From Virgibacillus_P tibetensis (lineage in GTDB: Bacteria; Bacillota; Bacilli; Bacillales; Amphibacillaceae): a stretch of DNA of 64,000 nucleotides. Position numbers and translations under genes: made by a program. Location: positions 496,001 to 560,000 of the forward strand of contig NZ_JARZFX010000001.1 of assembly GCF_036026595.1 (NCBI RefSeq), written 5' to 3'. Numbering within the stretch: position 1 is the stretch's first letter; each line of letters opens with the position of its first letter. Positions 42,814-51,931 of this stretch are shown one piece after another. Below the pieces are notes generated by a model that saw only the letters and a program-made list of their open reading frames with translations, was not told where the DNA came from and searched no databases.

Positions 42814-44079
42814 ATGATGGAGACGATTAGGCAAGCAGTTAATTTAATGGAAGGTAATCAATCAGAAAAAGCAATCGAACTATTGGAAAATTATTTGCCG
42901 ATAGCTGATGAGGAAGAAAAATTTACAATTGCTGAATTATACATTCAGTGGGGATTTCTCGAAGAAGCTGCAGTGATATTAAACGAGCTGTTACAGAGAT
43001 ATCCGAATGAAAGTGAGTTAAAAGTGACGCTTGCCGATATATACATCGAACTGGATAATGATGAATCAGCTATTAATTTATTAAATGATATTGAGGAGAA
43101 TGATCCAGCATATGTGCAGGCATTAATACAGTTAGCTGATTTATACCAGGCACAGGGTTTGTTTGAAGTGGCTGAACAGAAATTACTTGTGGCCAAACAA
43201 CATCAGCCAAATGAGCCTATCATTGATTTTGCTTTAGGGGAATTACTTTTCTCAGTGGGTGAATACAGGAAGGCGATCACGTATTACGAAAAAACCCTCC
43301 CTGAATTCAATGAAGTAGCAAATGTCTCAATTAATGACAGGTTAGCAGAGGCTCATGCTGCTTCGGGAGACTACGAATTAGCTTTAACCTTTTACCAAAA
43401 CACAGAAAATGAACATCCTGACACCTTATTTAAATATGGATACACAGCATATCAGGCCGGCAGAAAGGATATTGCCATTAAAGCATGGGAGCAGGTTATT
43501 GAAATTGATGCTTATTACCATACAGTCTATTATCAACTGGCCAAAGCCTATGAAGAAGAAGGCCTGTTACAAGAAGCTTATGAAACGGCAAAAAAAGGAT
43601 TGGATTTTGATGAATTTAATAAAGAATTATTCTTCCTGGCAGGAGTCTTTGCACATCATCTAGATAGAAATGATGAAAGTGAGAAATGGATCCGTGAGGC
43701 AATCGCGTTAGAACCCGATTATAAAGAGGCAATACTATTTCTAATTGAGCTATTTAAAACAAATGATAACAATTCTGAGATAGTAAGTTTACTCACAGAG
43801 ATAAAAGGACTTGGTGCAGACGATTCACTTTATGAATGGGAGTTAGCACGCGCATATAATAAAATAGAATCATTCGATAATGCATTAAAGCACTATAAGT
43901 CAGCATATAATAACCTTAACGAAGACAGTGACTTCATGAAAGAATTTGGCTATTTTCTAACAGAGGAAGGGAGGACGAAGGAGGCAATAGCAGTATTTGA
44001 AGCATATTTAATCCAACAACCTTCAGATGATGAATCAGAAGAATTCTTAAGTCGTTTAAAGCAGTCAAATGAGCACTGA
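42814..44079 (+). CDS. ypiA: YpiA, tetratricopeptide-repeat protein
   Basis: The 421-residue acidic protein is built of about ten TPR-like helical pairs (repeated A..L...Y pattern through most of its length) and has no catalytic motif, signal or membrane segment. TPR proteins act as scaffolds; the partner is unknown. Position between aroA and ypiB matches B. subtilis ypiA. GAAAGGAAG precedes two adjacent ATG codons. Confidence 0.85.
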   Translation: MMETIRQAVNLMEGNQSEKAIELLENYLPIADEEEKFTIAELYIQWGFLEEAAVILNELLQRYPNESELKVTLADIYIELDNDESAINLLNDIEENDPAYVQALIQLADLYQAQGLFEVAEQKLLVAKQHQPNEPIIDFALGELLFSVGEYRKAITYYEKTLPEFNEVANVSINDRLAEAHAASGDYELALTFYQNTENEHPDTLFKYGYTAYQAGRKDIAIKAWEQVIEIDAYYHTVYYQLAKAYEEEGLLQEAYETAKKGLDFDEFNKELFFLAGVFAHHLDRNDESEKWIREAIALEPDYKEAILFLIELFKTNDNNSEIVSLLTEIKGLGADDSLYEWELARAYNKIESFDNALKHYKSAYNNLNEDSDFMKEFGYFLTEEGRTKEAIAVFEAYLIQQPSDDESEEFLSRLKQSNEH

Positions 44080-44126
44080 TATGATAGAATTATAAATAAT
44101 GGATGAAAAGGAGGTCTCGTAGACGT

Positions 44127-44702
44127 ATGCAAACTCCTGTTTCCACACAAGACAAAAAGAGTTTTATACAATGGTTTTTAAATCATTATCAGTTAAAAAA
44201 ACGTGAGAGTGTCTGGATTTTAAACTATCTGGTAAATCATAATGAACTATTAGTTAACGTACATTTTGTAAGAGAAGCCAAGTTTTGTCCAAGAGGTATA
44301 ATAATGACAAGTCATTGTTCTCTAGAGACACCATTTCGTTTTTATAAGAATCAATTGGTTACAACAGATGCAGAGAAATCATTTCACGATATACGATTAA
44401 ACCATGATGAACCATTATATTTACAACTCAATTTTAAAAAATCGTATCAAAACTCATTCTATGCAACTGTATTAGAAGAGAACCCCTATCTGCCTGATGA
44501 GTATTTTATTACTAAGAAAGATCAGGAAATTGCTGAACAATTACTTGAAAGCTCTTTATATGAGTTTAAAAAGAAGGCACTGCTGTCAGAAATTGATTGC
44601 GCATTAGATCAGAGGGACCAAGCTGAATTCAGTAAATTAGTAGAACAACTTCTTAAACTAGAATCGAATAAATCTACTCAACCTAAATTGCTGAAGCAAT
44701 AG
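44127..44702 (+). CDS. ypiB: YpiB, UPF0302 family
   Basis: The 191-residue protein matches the UPF0302/YpiB family: FIQWFLNHYQLKKRESVWIL, FVREAKFCPRG, and DAEKSFHDIRLN. Function is unknown; in B. subtilis it has been linked to cytochrome bc expression by position only. AAAGGAGG (44107-44114) precedes the ATG at 44127 by 12 nt; the upstream ATG at 44103 lies before that site. Confidence 0.88.
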   Translation: MQTPVSTQDKKSFIQWFLNHYQLKKRESVWILNYLVNHNELLVNVHFVREAKFCPRGIIMTSHCSLETPFRFYKNQLVTTDAEKSFHDIRLNHDEPLYLQLNFKKSYQNSFYATVLEENPYLPDEYFITKKDQEIAEQLLESSLYEFKKKALLSEIDCALDQRDQAEFSKLVEQLLKLESNKSTQPKLLKQ

Positions 44703-44716
44703 GTTGATTTTTTTTG
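44678..44716 (+). terminator. Terminator after ypiB
   Basis: A two-part stem (44678-44684 with 44701-44707, and an inner 5-bp stem) is followed by T8; it overlaps the end of ypiB. Confidence 0.78.
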
Positions 44717-44799
44717 TGCAAATAGGATATGATTCAGATAATAATATAATATTATCCTAATTTTGATGGAGAATAGACTAGAAGGGCTGATTTAAGTAT

Positions 44800-45258
44800 A
44801 TGAAATGGAAAAGAGCTGACATTCAGCAATATATACAAGCTAAAGAATATATTGACACCGCACTAATTCCTTTGGTGCCTTTTCAATTATCCAACGAAAC
44901 AGATTTAGAAAAAAACACTTTTCAAAGTGAAGTATTATCCGTTTTTTCAAATGAAATTGAAAAAGAATTAACCGGCAGAGTCTTGTTAACTCCTACATAC
45001 AATTATATAAAATCAACATCAAAGGAATTAGAAACAGAAAGAATTAACGGTTGGGCTGAGGATATTCAGAAGCAGCCTTTCAAATTTGTTTTTTTTGTTA
45101 CTTTTGATTCTACCTGGAAGAAAAATGAGCGTGAATTAAATGGAAACCTATTATGGTTGCCAGGTATACAATCAGGGGATTTACAAACGAAAGAGATGCA
45201 TGCAGTCATTAGGGATCAAGTAACACAGATCAGTGAATTAATCAGATCCTACTGGTAA
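44800..45258 (+). CDS. ypiF: YpiF, DUF2487 family
   Basis: The 152-residue soluble protein matches the DUF2487/YpiF family (MKWKRADIQQYIQAKEYID start, FKFVFFVTFD core). The function is unknown. In B. subtilis it also lies just upstream of qcrA. The ribosome-binding site is not strong; AGAAGGG lies about 20 nt upstream. Confidence 0.82.
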   Translation: MKWKRADIQQYIQAKEYIDTALIPLVPFQLSNETDLEKNTFQSEVLSVFSNEIEKELTGRVLLTPTYNYIKSTSKELETERINGWAEDIQKQPFKFVFFVTFDSTWKKNERELNGNLLWLPGIQSGDLQTKEMHAVIRDQVTQISELIRSYW

Positions 45259-45325
45259 TAAACATTTCAATAGCACAGAATTGTGTTATTTAATGAAACA
45301 AATTGTTAACAAATATTATTATTTA

Positions 45326-45354
45326 TTGACCGGACAAACAGTTTGCGCTATCAT
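45326..45354 (+). promoter_or_regulatory. SigA promoter of qcrABC
   Basis: TTGACC at 45326-45331, 17 nt, then TATCAT at 45349-45354; the qcrA start is 67 bp downstream. Confidence 0.65.
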
Positions 45355-45420
45355 GGTAATGTCCTAGTAATCTGATTAAAATGTATTTGTCCGTGATTAA
45401 CTTAAAGAGGGGGGAAAATC

Positions 45421-45933
45421 ATGAGCGAAAAGAAGCAGCAAGTATCCCGTAGACAATTTTTGAATTATACGCTTACTGGCGTAGGTGGATTCATGGCAGC
45501 TGGTATGCTAGTACCCATGTTACGAATGGCAGTTGACCCCGTATTGAAAGATACTGGTGCAGGTGATTTTGCAAATGTCAGTTTGGCCATCGAAGATATA
45601 ACAACTGAGCCACAGCGTATTGATTGGAAGATTAACCAGGTAGATGGCTGGTATGAATCTGAAGTAAACAAATCAGCATGGGTGTTTAAAGACGAAAATG
45701 ACGAGATTCAAGCCTTTTCCCCAGTATGTAAACACTTAGGTTGTGTTGTATCATGGGAAGGCAGTGAGCAGCATCCTAACGAGTTTTTCTGTCCATGTCA
45801 TGATGGCCGCTATTATAAAGATGGTACAAACGTGCCAGGCACACCACCTTTAGCTCCATTAGATGTCTATGAGCAAGAAGTTAGAGATGGCATGTTATTC
45901 CTGGGTGATGCAAGACCAAAAGGGGAGGCGTAA
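45421..45933 (+). CDS. qcrA: QcrA, Rieske iron-sulfur subunit of menaquinol:cytochrome c reductase
   Basis: QcrA carries the [2Fe-2S] cluster of the b6c-type complex. The 170-residue protein has a twin-arginine motif SRRQFL near residue 10, a membrane anchor (about 18-38), and cluster ligands in CKHLGC and CPCHDG. AGAGGGGGG precedes the ATG. It heads the qcrABC operon. Confidence 0.95.
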   Translation: MSEKKQQVSRRQFLNYTLTGVGGFMAAGMLVPMLRMAVDPVLKDTGAGDFANVSLAIEDITTEPQRIDWKINQVDGWYESEVNKSAWVFKDENDEIQAFSPVCKHLGCVVSWEGSEQHPNEFFCPCHDGRYYKDGTNVPGTPPLAPLDVYEQEVRDGMLFLGDARPKGEA

Positions 45934-45939
45934 TTATTT

Positions 45940-46614
45940 ATGTTACAGAAAATATATGATTGGATAGACGATCGTATAGATATTACGCCGATATGGCGCG
46001 ATATCGCGGATCATGAAGTACCTGAACATGTTAATCCCGCCCACCATTTCTCAGCTTTTGTATATTGCTTTGGGGGTTTAACATTCTTTGTAGTTGTAAT
46101 TCAAATTCTTTCTGGTATGTTCTTAACCATGTACTATGTGCCAGACATTGAAAATGCATGGAAGTCTGTTTACTACTTGCAGACGGAAGTAGCGCACGGT
46201 CAAATTGTACGCGGGATGCACCATTGGGGTGCCAGTGTAGTTATCGTAATGCTGTTATTACATACGTTGCGTGTCTTTTTCCAGGGGGCTTATAAAAAGC
46301 CACGTGAACTTAACTGGGTCGTGGGCGTGTTAATCTTCTTCGTTATGCTCGGACTAGGTTTCACTGGTTATTTATTACCGTGGGATAACAAAGCCTATTT
46401 CGCAACACAAGTTGGACTGGAGATTGCCGAACAAGTACCATTTATTGGTATGGAACTTAAAACATTATTAGCAGGGGATCCAGGTATCGTTGGTGCACAG
46501 ACACTAACAAGATTCTTTGCAATACACGTGTTTTTCTTGCCGGCTGCATTATTCGGCCTGTTAGCAGCACACTTTATCTTAATTCGCAGACAAGGTATTT
46601 CTGGACCATTATAA
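45940..46614 (+). CDS. qcrB: QcrB, cytochrome b subunit
   Basis: The 224-residue cytochrome b6-like subunit has four membrane segments and paired histidine ligands (HGQIVRGMHHWGAS and the FAIHVFFLPAALFG helix). It transfers electrons across the membrane from menaquinol. It lies 6 bp after qcrA and 15 bp before qcrC. GGGGAGG lies in the end of qcrA. Confidence 0.95.
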   Translation: MLQKIYDWIDDRIDITPIWRDIADHEVPEHVNPAHHFSAFVYCFGGLTFFVVVIQILSGMFLTMYYVPDIENAWKSVYYLQTEVAHGQIVRGMHHWGASVVIVMLLLHTLRVFFQGAYKKPRELNWVVGVLIFFVMLGLGFTGYLLPWDNKAYFATQVGLEIAEQVPFIGMELKTLLAGDPGIVGAQTLTRFFAIHVFFLPAALFGLLAAHFILIRRQGISGPL

Positions 46615-46629
46615 AAAGGAGGGAAAGCT

Positions 46630-47406
46630 GTGCATAAGGGAAAAGGTATGAAGTTTGTCGGGGATTCACGAATCTCTGCTGAAAGGAAACCAAATATACC
46701 AAAAGATTATTCCGAATATCCTGGAAGAACAGAAGCTTTTTGGCCCAACTTTTTATTAAAAGAATGGTTGGTAGGTGCTGTATTTCTAGTTGGATTTCTT
46801 AGCTTAACTTTAGCTCATCCATCACCTCTTGAAGGTGTGGCTGATCCAACTGATGCAGCTTATATACCTTTACCAGATTGGTACTTCTTGTTCTTGTATG
46901 AATTATTGAAATATGAATTCGCGAGTGGGCCATGGACTATAATGGGTATTTTAGTATTACCTGGTCTTGCATTTGGTGCCCTGTTACTAGCTCCATTCCT
47001 GGACAATGGACCAGGACGCAGACCACATCAGAGACCTATAGCTGTTGGTATGATGTTGCTTGGTTTGACAGCTGTAATGTGGTTAACATACGAATCAGCT
47101 GCTCACGTTGACTGGGAAGCACGGGCGGAAGCAAATAAACCGATTCCAACCGCTGAAGTGGAAATTGATCAAGACCATTCAGGATATGCAGTATATGAAA
47201 ACAGCTGTATGTCATGTCATGGAACCGATCTACAAGGTGGCGCAGCAGGGCCGGCCTTAATTGGAACGGAATATTCTGCTGAAGAGATTGCTACTATTGC
47301 AGTAGAAGGTATTGGCACAATGCCTGCCGATCAATTCCAGGGTACTGATGAAGAGTTAGAGCAATTAGTTGATTTTATCAACACAGTAAATGAAGAAGCT
47401 GAATAA
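46630..47406 (+). CDS. qcrC: QcrC, cytochrome b/c subunit
   Basis: QcrC fuses a subunit IV-like membrane domain (three hydrophobic segments, about 50-165) to a C-terminal cytochrome c domain with the haem-binding CMSCH at about 196-200. The fusion is typical of Bacillus menaquinol:cytochrome c reductase. The 258-residue protein starts with GTG after AAAAGGAGGG. Haem attachment needs the ResBC machinery at the left edge of the window. Confidence 0.95.
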   Translation: MHKGKGMKFVGDSRISAERKPNIPKDYSEYPGRTEAFWPNFLLKEWLVGAVFLVGFLSLTLAHPSPLEGVADPTDAAYIPLPDWYFLFLYELLKYEFASGPWTIMGILVLPGLAFGALLLAPFLDNGPGRRPHQRPIAVGMMLLGLTAVMWLTYESAAHVDWEARAEANKPIPTAEVEIDQDHSGYAVYENSCMSCHGTDLQGGAAGPALIGTEYSAEEIATIAVEGIGTMPADQFQGTDEELEQLVDFINTVNEEAE

Positions 47407-47425
47407 TAACATGAATATACACTAT

Positions 47426-47464
47426 AAACACCTTTACCATTTATATTGGTGAAGGTGTTTTTCT
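47426..47464 (+). terminator. Terminator after qcrABC
   Basis: A 14-bp stem with one mismatch (47426-47439 with 47447-47460) leads into T residues. Confidence 0.85.
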
Positions 47465-47513
47465 TAATACCTACTATACACATATGCGCTGTTAAGAAAG
47501 GAAAAATTATAAA

Positions 47514-48086
47514 ATGATTAGGTACATACTGCTTGATAAACGCTTTCTAATTGCTTTATTTTTAATAAATTTATTCGGAACCATCTATGGGTTTATGTGG
47601 TATGAGAGTCAACTAGCGATTACCCCTGATATCTTTCTGATTTTTGTTCCGGACAGCCCCACAGCTAGCCTGTTTTTCACCGTATTTTTATTGTTCTTTC
47701 TAGTCGGAAAAAACATACCATACATAGAAGCTCTGGCAATAATAACTTTATTTAAATATGGTGTGTGGGCTGTTGTCATGAATCTTTTAACATTAGTAAT
47801 TGACGGTTCACTCAGCTGGCAGGGGTATATGTTGATGGCATCTCACGGGGCAATGGCGATTCAAGGATTACTTTATGCTCCATATTATAAAATAAAACTT
47901 AGACATATTGTTGTAGCCGCGATTTGGACATTACATAACGATGTTATAGACTATGTTTTTGAAATGATGCCAATTTACTCCTCTTTAACAAAACAAATGA
48001 ATGAAATAGGTTATTTTACTTTTTGGTTGAGTATTATATCTATTTTTATTGCCTATAAATTAACTATAAAAAAAGAACTTACGTAA
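47514..48086 (+). CDS. ypjA: YpjA, DUF1405 membrane protein
   Basis: The 190-residue protein has about six membrane segments and matches the DUF1405/YpjA family by its N-terminal LLDKRFLIALFLIN and internal FKYGVWAVVMNL pieces. Function is unknown. It follows qcrABC as in B. subtilis. AAGGAAAA precedes the ATG. Confidence 0.83.
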   Translation: MIRYILLDKRFLIALFLINLFGTIYGFMWYESQLAITPDIFLIFVPDSPTASLFFTVFLLFFLVGKNIPYIEALAIITLFKYGVWAVVMNLLTLVIDGSLSWQGYMLMASHGAMAIQGLLYAPYYKIKLRHIVVAAIWTLHNDVIDYVFEMMPIYSSLTKQMNEIGYFTFWLSIISIFIAYKLTIKKELT

Positions 48087-48164
48087 AGACTTATTGATCG
48101 CCGTTATATAATATAACCTTCCATCATACATTAATAATAGGTATATGTATGCGGGGTGATCTTT

Positions 48165-48443
48165 ATGAGTAAGAAAGGTAAAGTATGTGTTGCATTACTC
48201 CTGTTAGGTGCAGCTTATCTGGGAATTAGATTTTTCCTTGGTTATGATGTGTTTAGCAGCATAGCAAGTTATGCTGCCTCCGATTCTTCCGTAACTAAAG
48301 AGGATAAGTCATCGCAAACATCGCTCTTGTGGATAGTGGCAACTGTAGGTGGGTGTATCGCCTTTACATTATCTTATGTTAGTTGGAGAAAATATAAAGG
48401 GGAAGAAAAAAAAAGATTAAAAAAAGATAAGTTAGTTGACTGA
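48165..48443 (+). CDS. Short YpjB-like membrane protein
   Basis: The 92-residue protein has a signal or anchor segment (about 5-22), a short polar middle, a second membrane segment (about 53-72) and a basic tail with YVSWRKYKGEEK. The tail resembles the C-terminus of the sporulation protein YpjB (from memory about 260 residues). The large extracytoplasmic domain of YpjB is missing. GGGGTGA selects the ATG at 48165. It may be a minimal or decayed YpjB; position after ypjA supports this. Confidence 0.55.
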   Translation: MSKKGKVCVALLLLGAAYLGIRFFLGYDVFSSIASYAASDSSVTKEDKSSQTSLLWIVATVGGCIAFTLSYVSWRKYKGEEKKRLKKDKLVD

Positions 48444-48506
48444 ATTCTACTTTTTGACTAAAATTGACCTTAGTAAGATTATAATAATTTAATGGAGGAA
48501 TGCAGT

Positions 48507-49193
48507 TTGTTTGGTGGACTCGGTGGATATTTAATATATATAGCTCTTTTGTTGATTGTACCTATGTGGGCACAGTCAAAAGTTAAAAGTACGTATAATA
48601 AATACTCAAAAAAAGCAACATCTTCCTATATGACAGGGGCACAGGTAGCCAGGAAAATATTAGATGACAACGGTATGCATGATGTACAAATTCAAGAAAC
48701 TAAAGGAAAGCTGACGGATCACTATGATCCACGTAAAAAAGTAGTCAGGCTTTCAAGCGGTAATTTTCATGGACAGTCAATGGCTGCCTCGGCGATTGCA
48801 GCACATGAAGTAGGACATGCTATTCAGGATGCCCAGGAATATGCCTTTCTTAAATTCAGAAGTGCATTAGTACCAGTAGCTAGTTTTGGTTCAAATATAT
48901 CTTTCTTCTTCATAATTGCTGGTTTAATCTTTACGATGCCAAACTTGTTGTTACTTGGAATTGTATTCATGTCAGCAGCAGTATTGTTTCAGGTAGTAAC
49001 CTTACCTGTAGAATTTGATGCATCAAATAGAGCAATGGGACAACTTGTGTCATCAGGTGTAATACGAAATAATGAAGAGCGTGAAACTAAAAAAGTATTG
49101 AATGCTGCAGCTATGACCTATGTAGCAGCTACAGTAGTCGCAGTAGCTGAATTAGTCAGATTTATTTTAATTTATGCAGCAAGTAGAGACTAG
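48507..49193 (+). CDS. Zinc metallopeptidase, YugP family
   Basis: The 228-residue membrane protein has an N-terminal membrane segment, the zinc-protease motif HEVGHAIQD (about residue 97) and two or three C-terminal hydrophobic segments with the PVEFDASNRA motif. The family is a membrane-bound neutral zinc protease of unknown substrate. The TTG at 48507 is 8-9 nt from GGAGG; the ATG at 48492 overlaps that site. Confidence 0.85.
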   Translation: MFGGLGGYLIYIALLLIVPMWAQSKVKSTYNKYSKKATSSYMTGAQVARKILDDNGMHDVQIQETKGKLTDHYDPRKKVVRLSSGNFHGQSMAASAIAAHEVGHAIQDAQEYAFLKFRSALVPVASFGSNISFFFIIAGLIFTMPNLLLLGIVFMSAAVLFQVVTLPVEFDASNRAMGQLVSSGVIRNNEERETKKVLNAAAMTYVAATVVAVAELVRFILIYAASRD

Positions 49194-49206
49194 AAGAATA
49201 GTATTT

Positions 49207-49245
49207 AAAGGGATGCCAGCATTGTATTGCTGGCATCCCTTTTTG
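49207..49245. terminator. Bidirectional terminator between the protease and YitT genes
   Basis: A perfect 15-bp stem (49207-49221 with 49228-49242) with a 6-nt loop has A and T runs at its two ends and serves two converging genes. Confidence 0.88.
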
Positions 49246-49247
49246 TA

Positions 49248-50117
49248 TCACTCATTTAATGGATTTTTATTTTCATCAAGTGTAAAACCTTCTCCTACCA
49301 CATCATGTACCGTACTAACTGCAACAAAAGCATGTGGGTCAATGCTGTTAATTATATTTTTCAATCGGACAATCTCATTACGTGCTACTACACAATATAG
49401 CACGTCTCTTTTCTCTCCTGAGAAGCTCCCTCTGCCGTCAAGTACAGTAACGCCGCGATCCATGTCTTTTAAGATTTTTTCAGCTATTTCATCACTTCTG
49501 CTTGAAATAATAGTTGCTCCTTTTGCCGAATAAGCTCCTTCCTGAATGAAATCGATTACCCTCGCACCAATATACACGGCTACCAGTGTATACATTCCTT
49601 CTACCAGATCCAAAATAACAAAAACTGAAGTTACAATGACTACGAAATCAAACAAGAACATTGTTTTCCCCATGCTCCAGCCCGCATATTTGTGGACTAG
49701 CCTTGCAATAATGTCAACACCACCCGTAGTTCCACCGTATCGGAAAATGATACCCAGTCCCACACCGATGAAAACACCTGCAAAGAGAGCTGCCAGCGTC
49801 ATATCTGACTGCAGATAAGTTGGAAATGGCTTGATTTGAAAAATAATCAAAAATATAGATACAGCAACTGTTCCGATAATTGTATAAAGAAATGTATTAC
49901 GACCAAGAAATTTCCAACCAATAAAGAAAACAGGTATATTTAACAGGATATTAGTTATTGCTGGATCCCATCCCCATAAAAAATAAAAAAGCAGTGTAAT
50001 GCCGGTAAACCCGCCTTCACCTAAGTTATTTTGCATGTTAAAATGTACAATTCCAAAAGAAAAAACAGCTGAACCCAATACGATAAAGATAATATTTTTA
50101 AACTTTAAACCAAGCAC
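49248..50117 (-). CDS. ypjC: YitT-family membrane protein with DUF2179 domain (YpjC-type)
   Basis: The 289-residue protein has five or six membrane segments in its first 200 residues and a C-terminal DUF2179 domain (about 215-280). It belongs to the YitT family of unknown transport function. It starts with GTG after GGGAGG on the minus strand. The position beside ypjD matches B. subtilis ypjC. Confidence 0.83.
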   Translation of the reverse strand: MLGLKFKNIIFIVLGSAVFSFGIVHFNMQNNLGEGGFTGITLLFYFLWGWDPAITNILLNIPVFFIGWKFLGRNTFLYTIIGTVAVSIFLIIFQIKPFPTYLQSDMTLAALFAGVFIGVGLGIIFRYGGTTGGVDIIARLVHKYAGWSMGKTMFLFDFVVIVTSVFVILDLVEGMYTLVAVYIGARVIDFIQEGAYSAKGATIISSRSDEIAEKILKDMDRGVTVLDGRGSFSGEKRDVLYCVVARNEIVRLKNIINSIDPHAFVAVSTVHDVVGEGFTLDENKNPLNE

Positions 50118-50263
50118 TAGTATTAAACCTCCCGCTTTATTGTTATCCCATGTGTAATCGAATTACGTTGATCAATTTAAGAACAGAATTTTTTTACACT
50201 TATAAAGTATAATCATTATAGCAACTTAACAAAATAATCTTTCTTGTATTCAGAGTAAATAAT

Positions 50264-50292
50264 TTGTCAAAATAGCGCCTATTAGCTAACAT
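50264..50292 (+). promoter_or_regulatory. Probable SigA promoter of the ypjD-dapB operon
   Basis: TTGTCA at 50264-50269, 17 nt, then TAACAT at 50287-50292. The transcript would start near 50300, just before the AAAGGGG site at 50312-50318. Confidence 0.5.
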
Positions 50293-50325
50293 GATAGTAA
50301 TATAAAAAAGTAAAGGGGCTTTTTA

Positions 50326-50661
50326 ATTATTAATAAACCTATATATACCACAAATCAAATACAAAAACGAGTACATGACTATATTTCACAATACAAAGAA
50401 GGCTACTTTTCGCCATTAAGTCTAATGGCCAGATTAACCGAGGAGGTTGGGGAGCTTGCTCGAGAGGTTAATCACTATCATGGAGAAAAGCCTAAGAAAG
50501 CGACTGAAGAAGTTAAAACAGTTGAAGAAGAGCTTGGAGACATATTGTTCGTTCTCTCCTGCTTTGCTAATTCATTGGATATTGACCTTTCCGAATCATT
50601 TGATATAGCAATTAACAAAATTGAGACGAGAGATAAAGAACGTTGGACACGTAAAGAATAA
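50326..50661 (+). CDS. ypjD: MazG-like nucleotide pyrophosphohydrolase (YpjD), apparent ATT start
   Basis: The protein belongs to the MazG-like all-alpha NTP pyrophosphohydrolases, with metal ligands in RLTEEVGELAREVN (EExxE) and EELGDILFVL (ExxD). Conserved family sequence (YKEGYFSPL) lies upstream of the first ATG at 50425, which would truncate the protein. The frame is open from 50314 to 50661 and contains no ATG, GTG or TTG before 50425. An AAAGGGG site at 50312-50318 is 7 nt from ATT at 50326, the best start; this gives 111 residues. An ATT at 50329 is the alternative. Sequencing error is possible. Confidence 0.75.
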   Translation: MINKPIYTTNQIQKRVHDYISQYKEGYFSPLSLMARLTEEVGELAREVNHYHGEKPKKATEEVKTVEEELGDILFVLSCFANSLDIDLSESFDIAINKIETRDKERWTRKE

Positions 50662-50702
50662 AAACAGAAGCGATTTTAATTGCATTAGGAGGCATAACAA
50701 GA

Positions 50703-51497
50703 ATGAGTGTTAACGTAATTATTGCTGGACCACGTGGTAAAATGGGATTCGAAGCTATACAAATGGTGATGAATGAGCCCCGTTTTCAATTAGTAGCTTG
50801 TATAGATCGGAAAAACAATGGAAAACAACTAAAAGATATTCCTGGGTTCCCGAATTTGGAGACACCCATTTATCAGGATCTTGAGGAATGCTTTCATGAT
50901 GTGAAAGCGGATGTTTTTGTTGACTTAACTGTTCCTGACTTCGCTTATGAACATACGAAGGCTGCTATGCATTATGACATTCGACCAGTAATAGGTACAA
51001 CAGGATTTACCGAAGAACAACTTGAAGAGCTGCATAATCTAGCAAGTGATAAGAAAATTGGATGTATCATAGCACCTAACTTCGCTATTGGGGCGATTCT
51101 GATGATGAAGTTTTCTCAAATGGCTGCTAAATACTTTCCTGATGTCGATATTATTGAAAAACACCATGATAATAAGTTAGATGCGCCATCCGGGTCCGCA
51201 ATTAAAACAGCAGAACTAATCAGGGAGACAAGAAAACCGAAACATCAGGGTCATCCAGATGAAAAAGAAGTTATACCAGGAGCACGCGGTGCAGATGTGG
51301 ATGGAATGAAGATTCACAGTATCCGATTACCGGGCCTCGTTGCACATCAGGAGGTTATTTTTGGAGCTTCCGGCCAAACGCTGTCAATTAAACATGATTC
51401 TATTAATCGGGAGTCATTTATGGAGGGTATTAAACTTTCAATAGAAGCAGTTATTGAATTGGACGGACTTGTATATGGATTAGAAAACATTTTGTAA
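50703..51497 (+). CDS. dapB: 4-hydroxy-tetrahydrodipicolinate reductase
   Basis: DapB performs the reduction step of lysine and diaminopimelate synthesis. The 264-residue protein has the NAD(P)-binding GPRGKMG (about 9-15) and the catalytic EKHHDNKLDAPSGSA. TTAGGAGG precedes the ATG. It heads the tight group dapB-mgsA-bshA-cca-birA-panBCD. Confidence 0.95.
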   Translation: MSVNVIIAGPRGKMGFEAIQMVMNEPRFQLVACIDRKNNGKQLKDIPGFPNLETPIYQDLEECFHDVKADVFVDLTVPDFAYEHTKAAMHYDIRPVIGTTGFTEEQLEELHNLASDKKIGCIIAPNFAIGAILMMKFSQMAAKYFPDVDIIEKHHDNKLDAPSGSAIKTAELIRETRKPKHQGHPDEKEVIPGARGADVDGMKIHSIRLPGLVAHQEVIFGASGQTLSIKHDSINRESFMEGIKLSIEAVIELDGLVYGLENIL

Positions 51498-51508
51498 GGG
51501 GGGATCCT

Positions 51509-51931
51509 ATGAATATTGCATTAATTGCACATGATAAAAAAAAGCAGGATATTATAGAATTTAGCATTGCATACTCGGATGTATTAAAACAACATAACCT
51601 ATTTGCAACAGGTACTACAGGGAAAATGATAACCGAAGCAACTGAGCTCCCTGTTCAGTTATTTCTATCCGGCCCGCTTGGTGGTGATCAGCAAATAGGT
51701 GCTAAAATTGCTGAAAATGAAATGGACATGGTAATTTTTATTAGAGACCCATTAACTGCGCAACCACATGAACCTGATGTTAATGCTTTAATGCGCTTGT
51801 GTGACGTGCATCACATACCTCTTGCAACTAACGTGGCTGCCTCTGAAATCTTTATACGCGGATTAGACCGTGGAGATCTTCATTGGAGAGATGTTGTGAA
51901 ACGAAAAAAGCAAGAGGAACTTAACAAATGA
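51509..51931 (+). CDS. mgsA: Methylglyoxal synthase
   Basis: MgsA converts dihydroxyacetone phosphate to methylglyoxal, relieving sugar-phosphate stress. The 140-residue protein has TGTTGKM, SGPLGGDQQIG and the catalytic D.MVIFIRDP segment. AAGGGGGG precedes the ATG. Its stop overlaps the bshA start by 4 bp. The bshB1 gene that lies between them in B. subtilis is absent. Confidence 0.94.
   Translation: MNIALIAHDKKKQDIIEFSIAYSDVLKQHNLFATGTTGKMITEATELPVQLFLSGPLGGDQQIGAKIAENEMDMVIFIRDPLTAQPHEPDVNALMRLCDVHHIPLATNVAASEIFIRGLDRGDLHWRDVVKRKKQEELNK

Noticed and set aside
49174..49818. Plus-strand open frames within the YitT-family gene
   Set aside because: They are shadows of the minus-strand gene, with no ribosome-binding sites and no family resemblance.
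50425..50661. ATG at 50425 as the start of the MazG-like gene
   Set aside because: It would remove about 33 conserved residues including the YKEGYFSPL segment, and has no ribosome-binding site in front of it.
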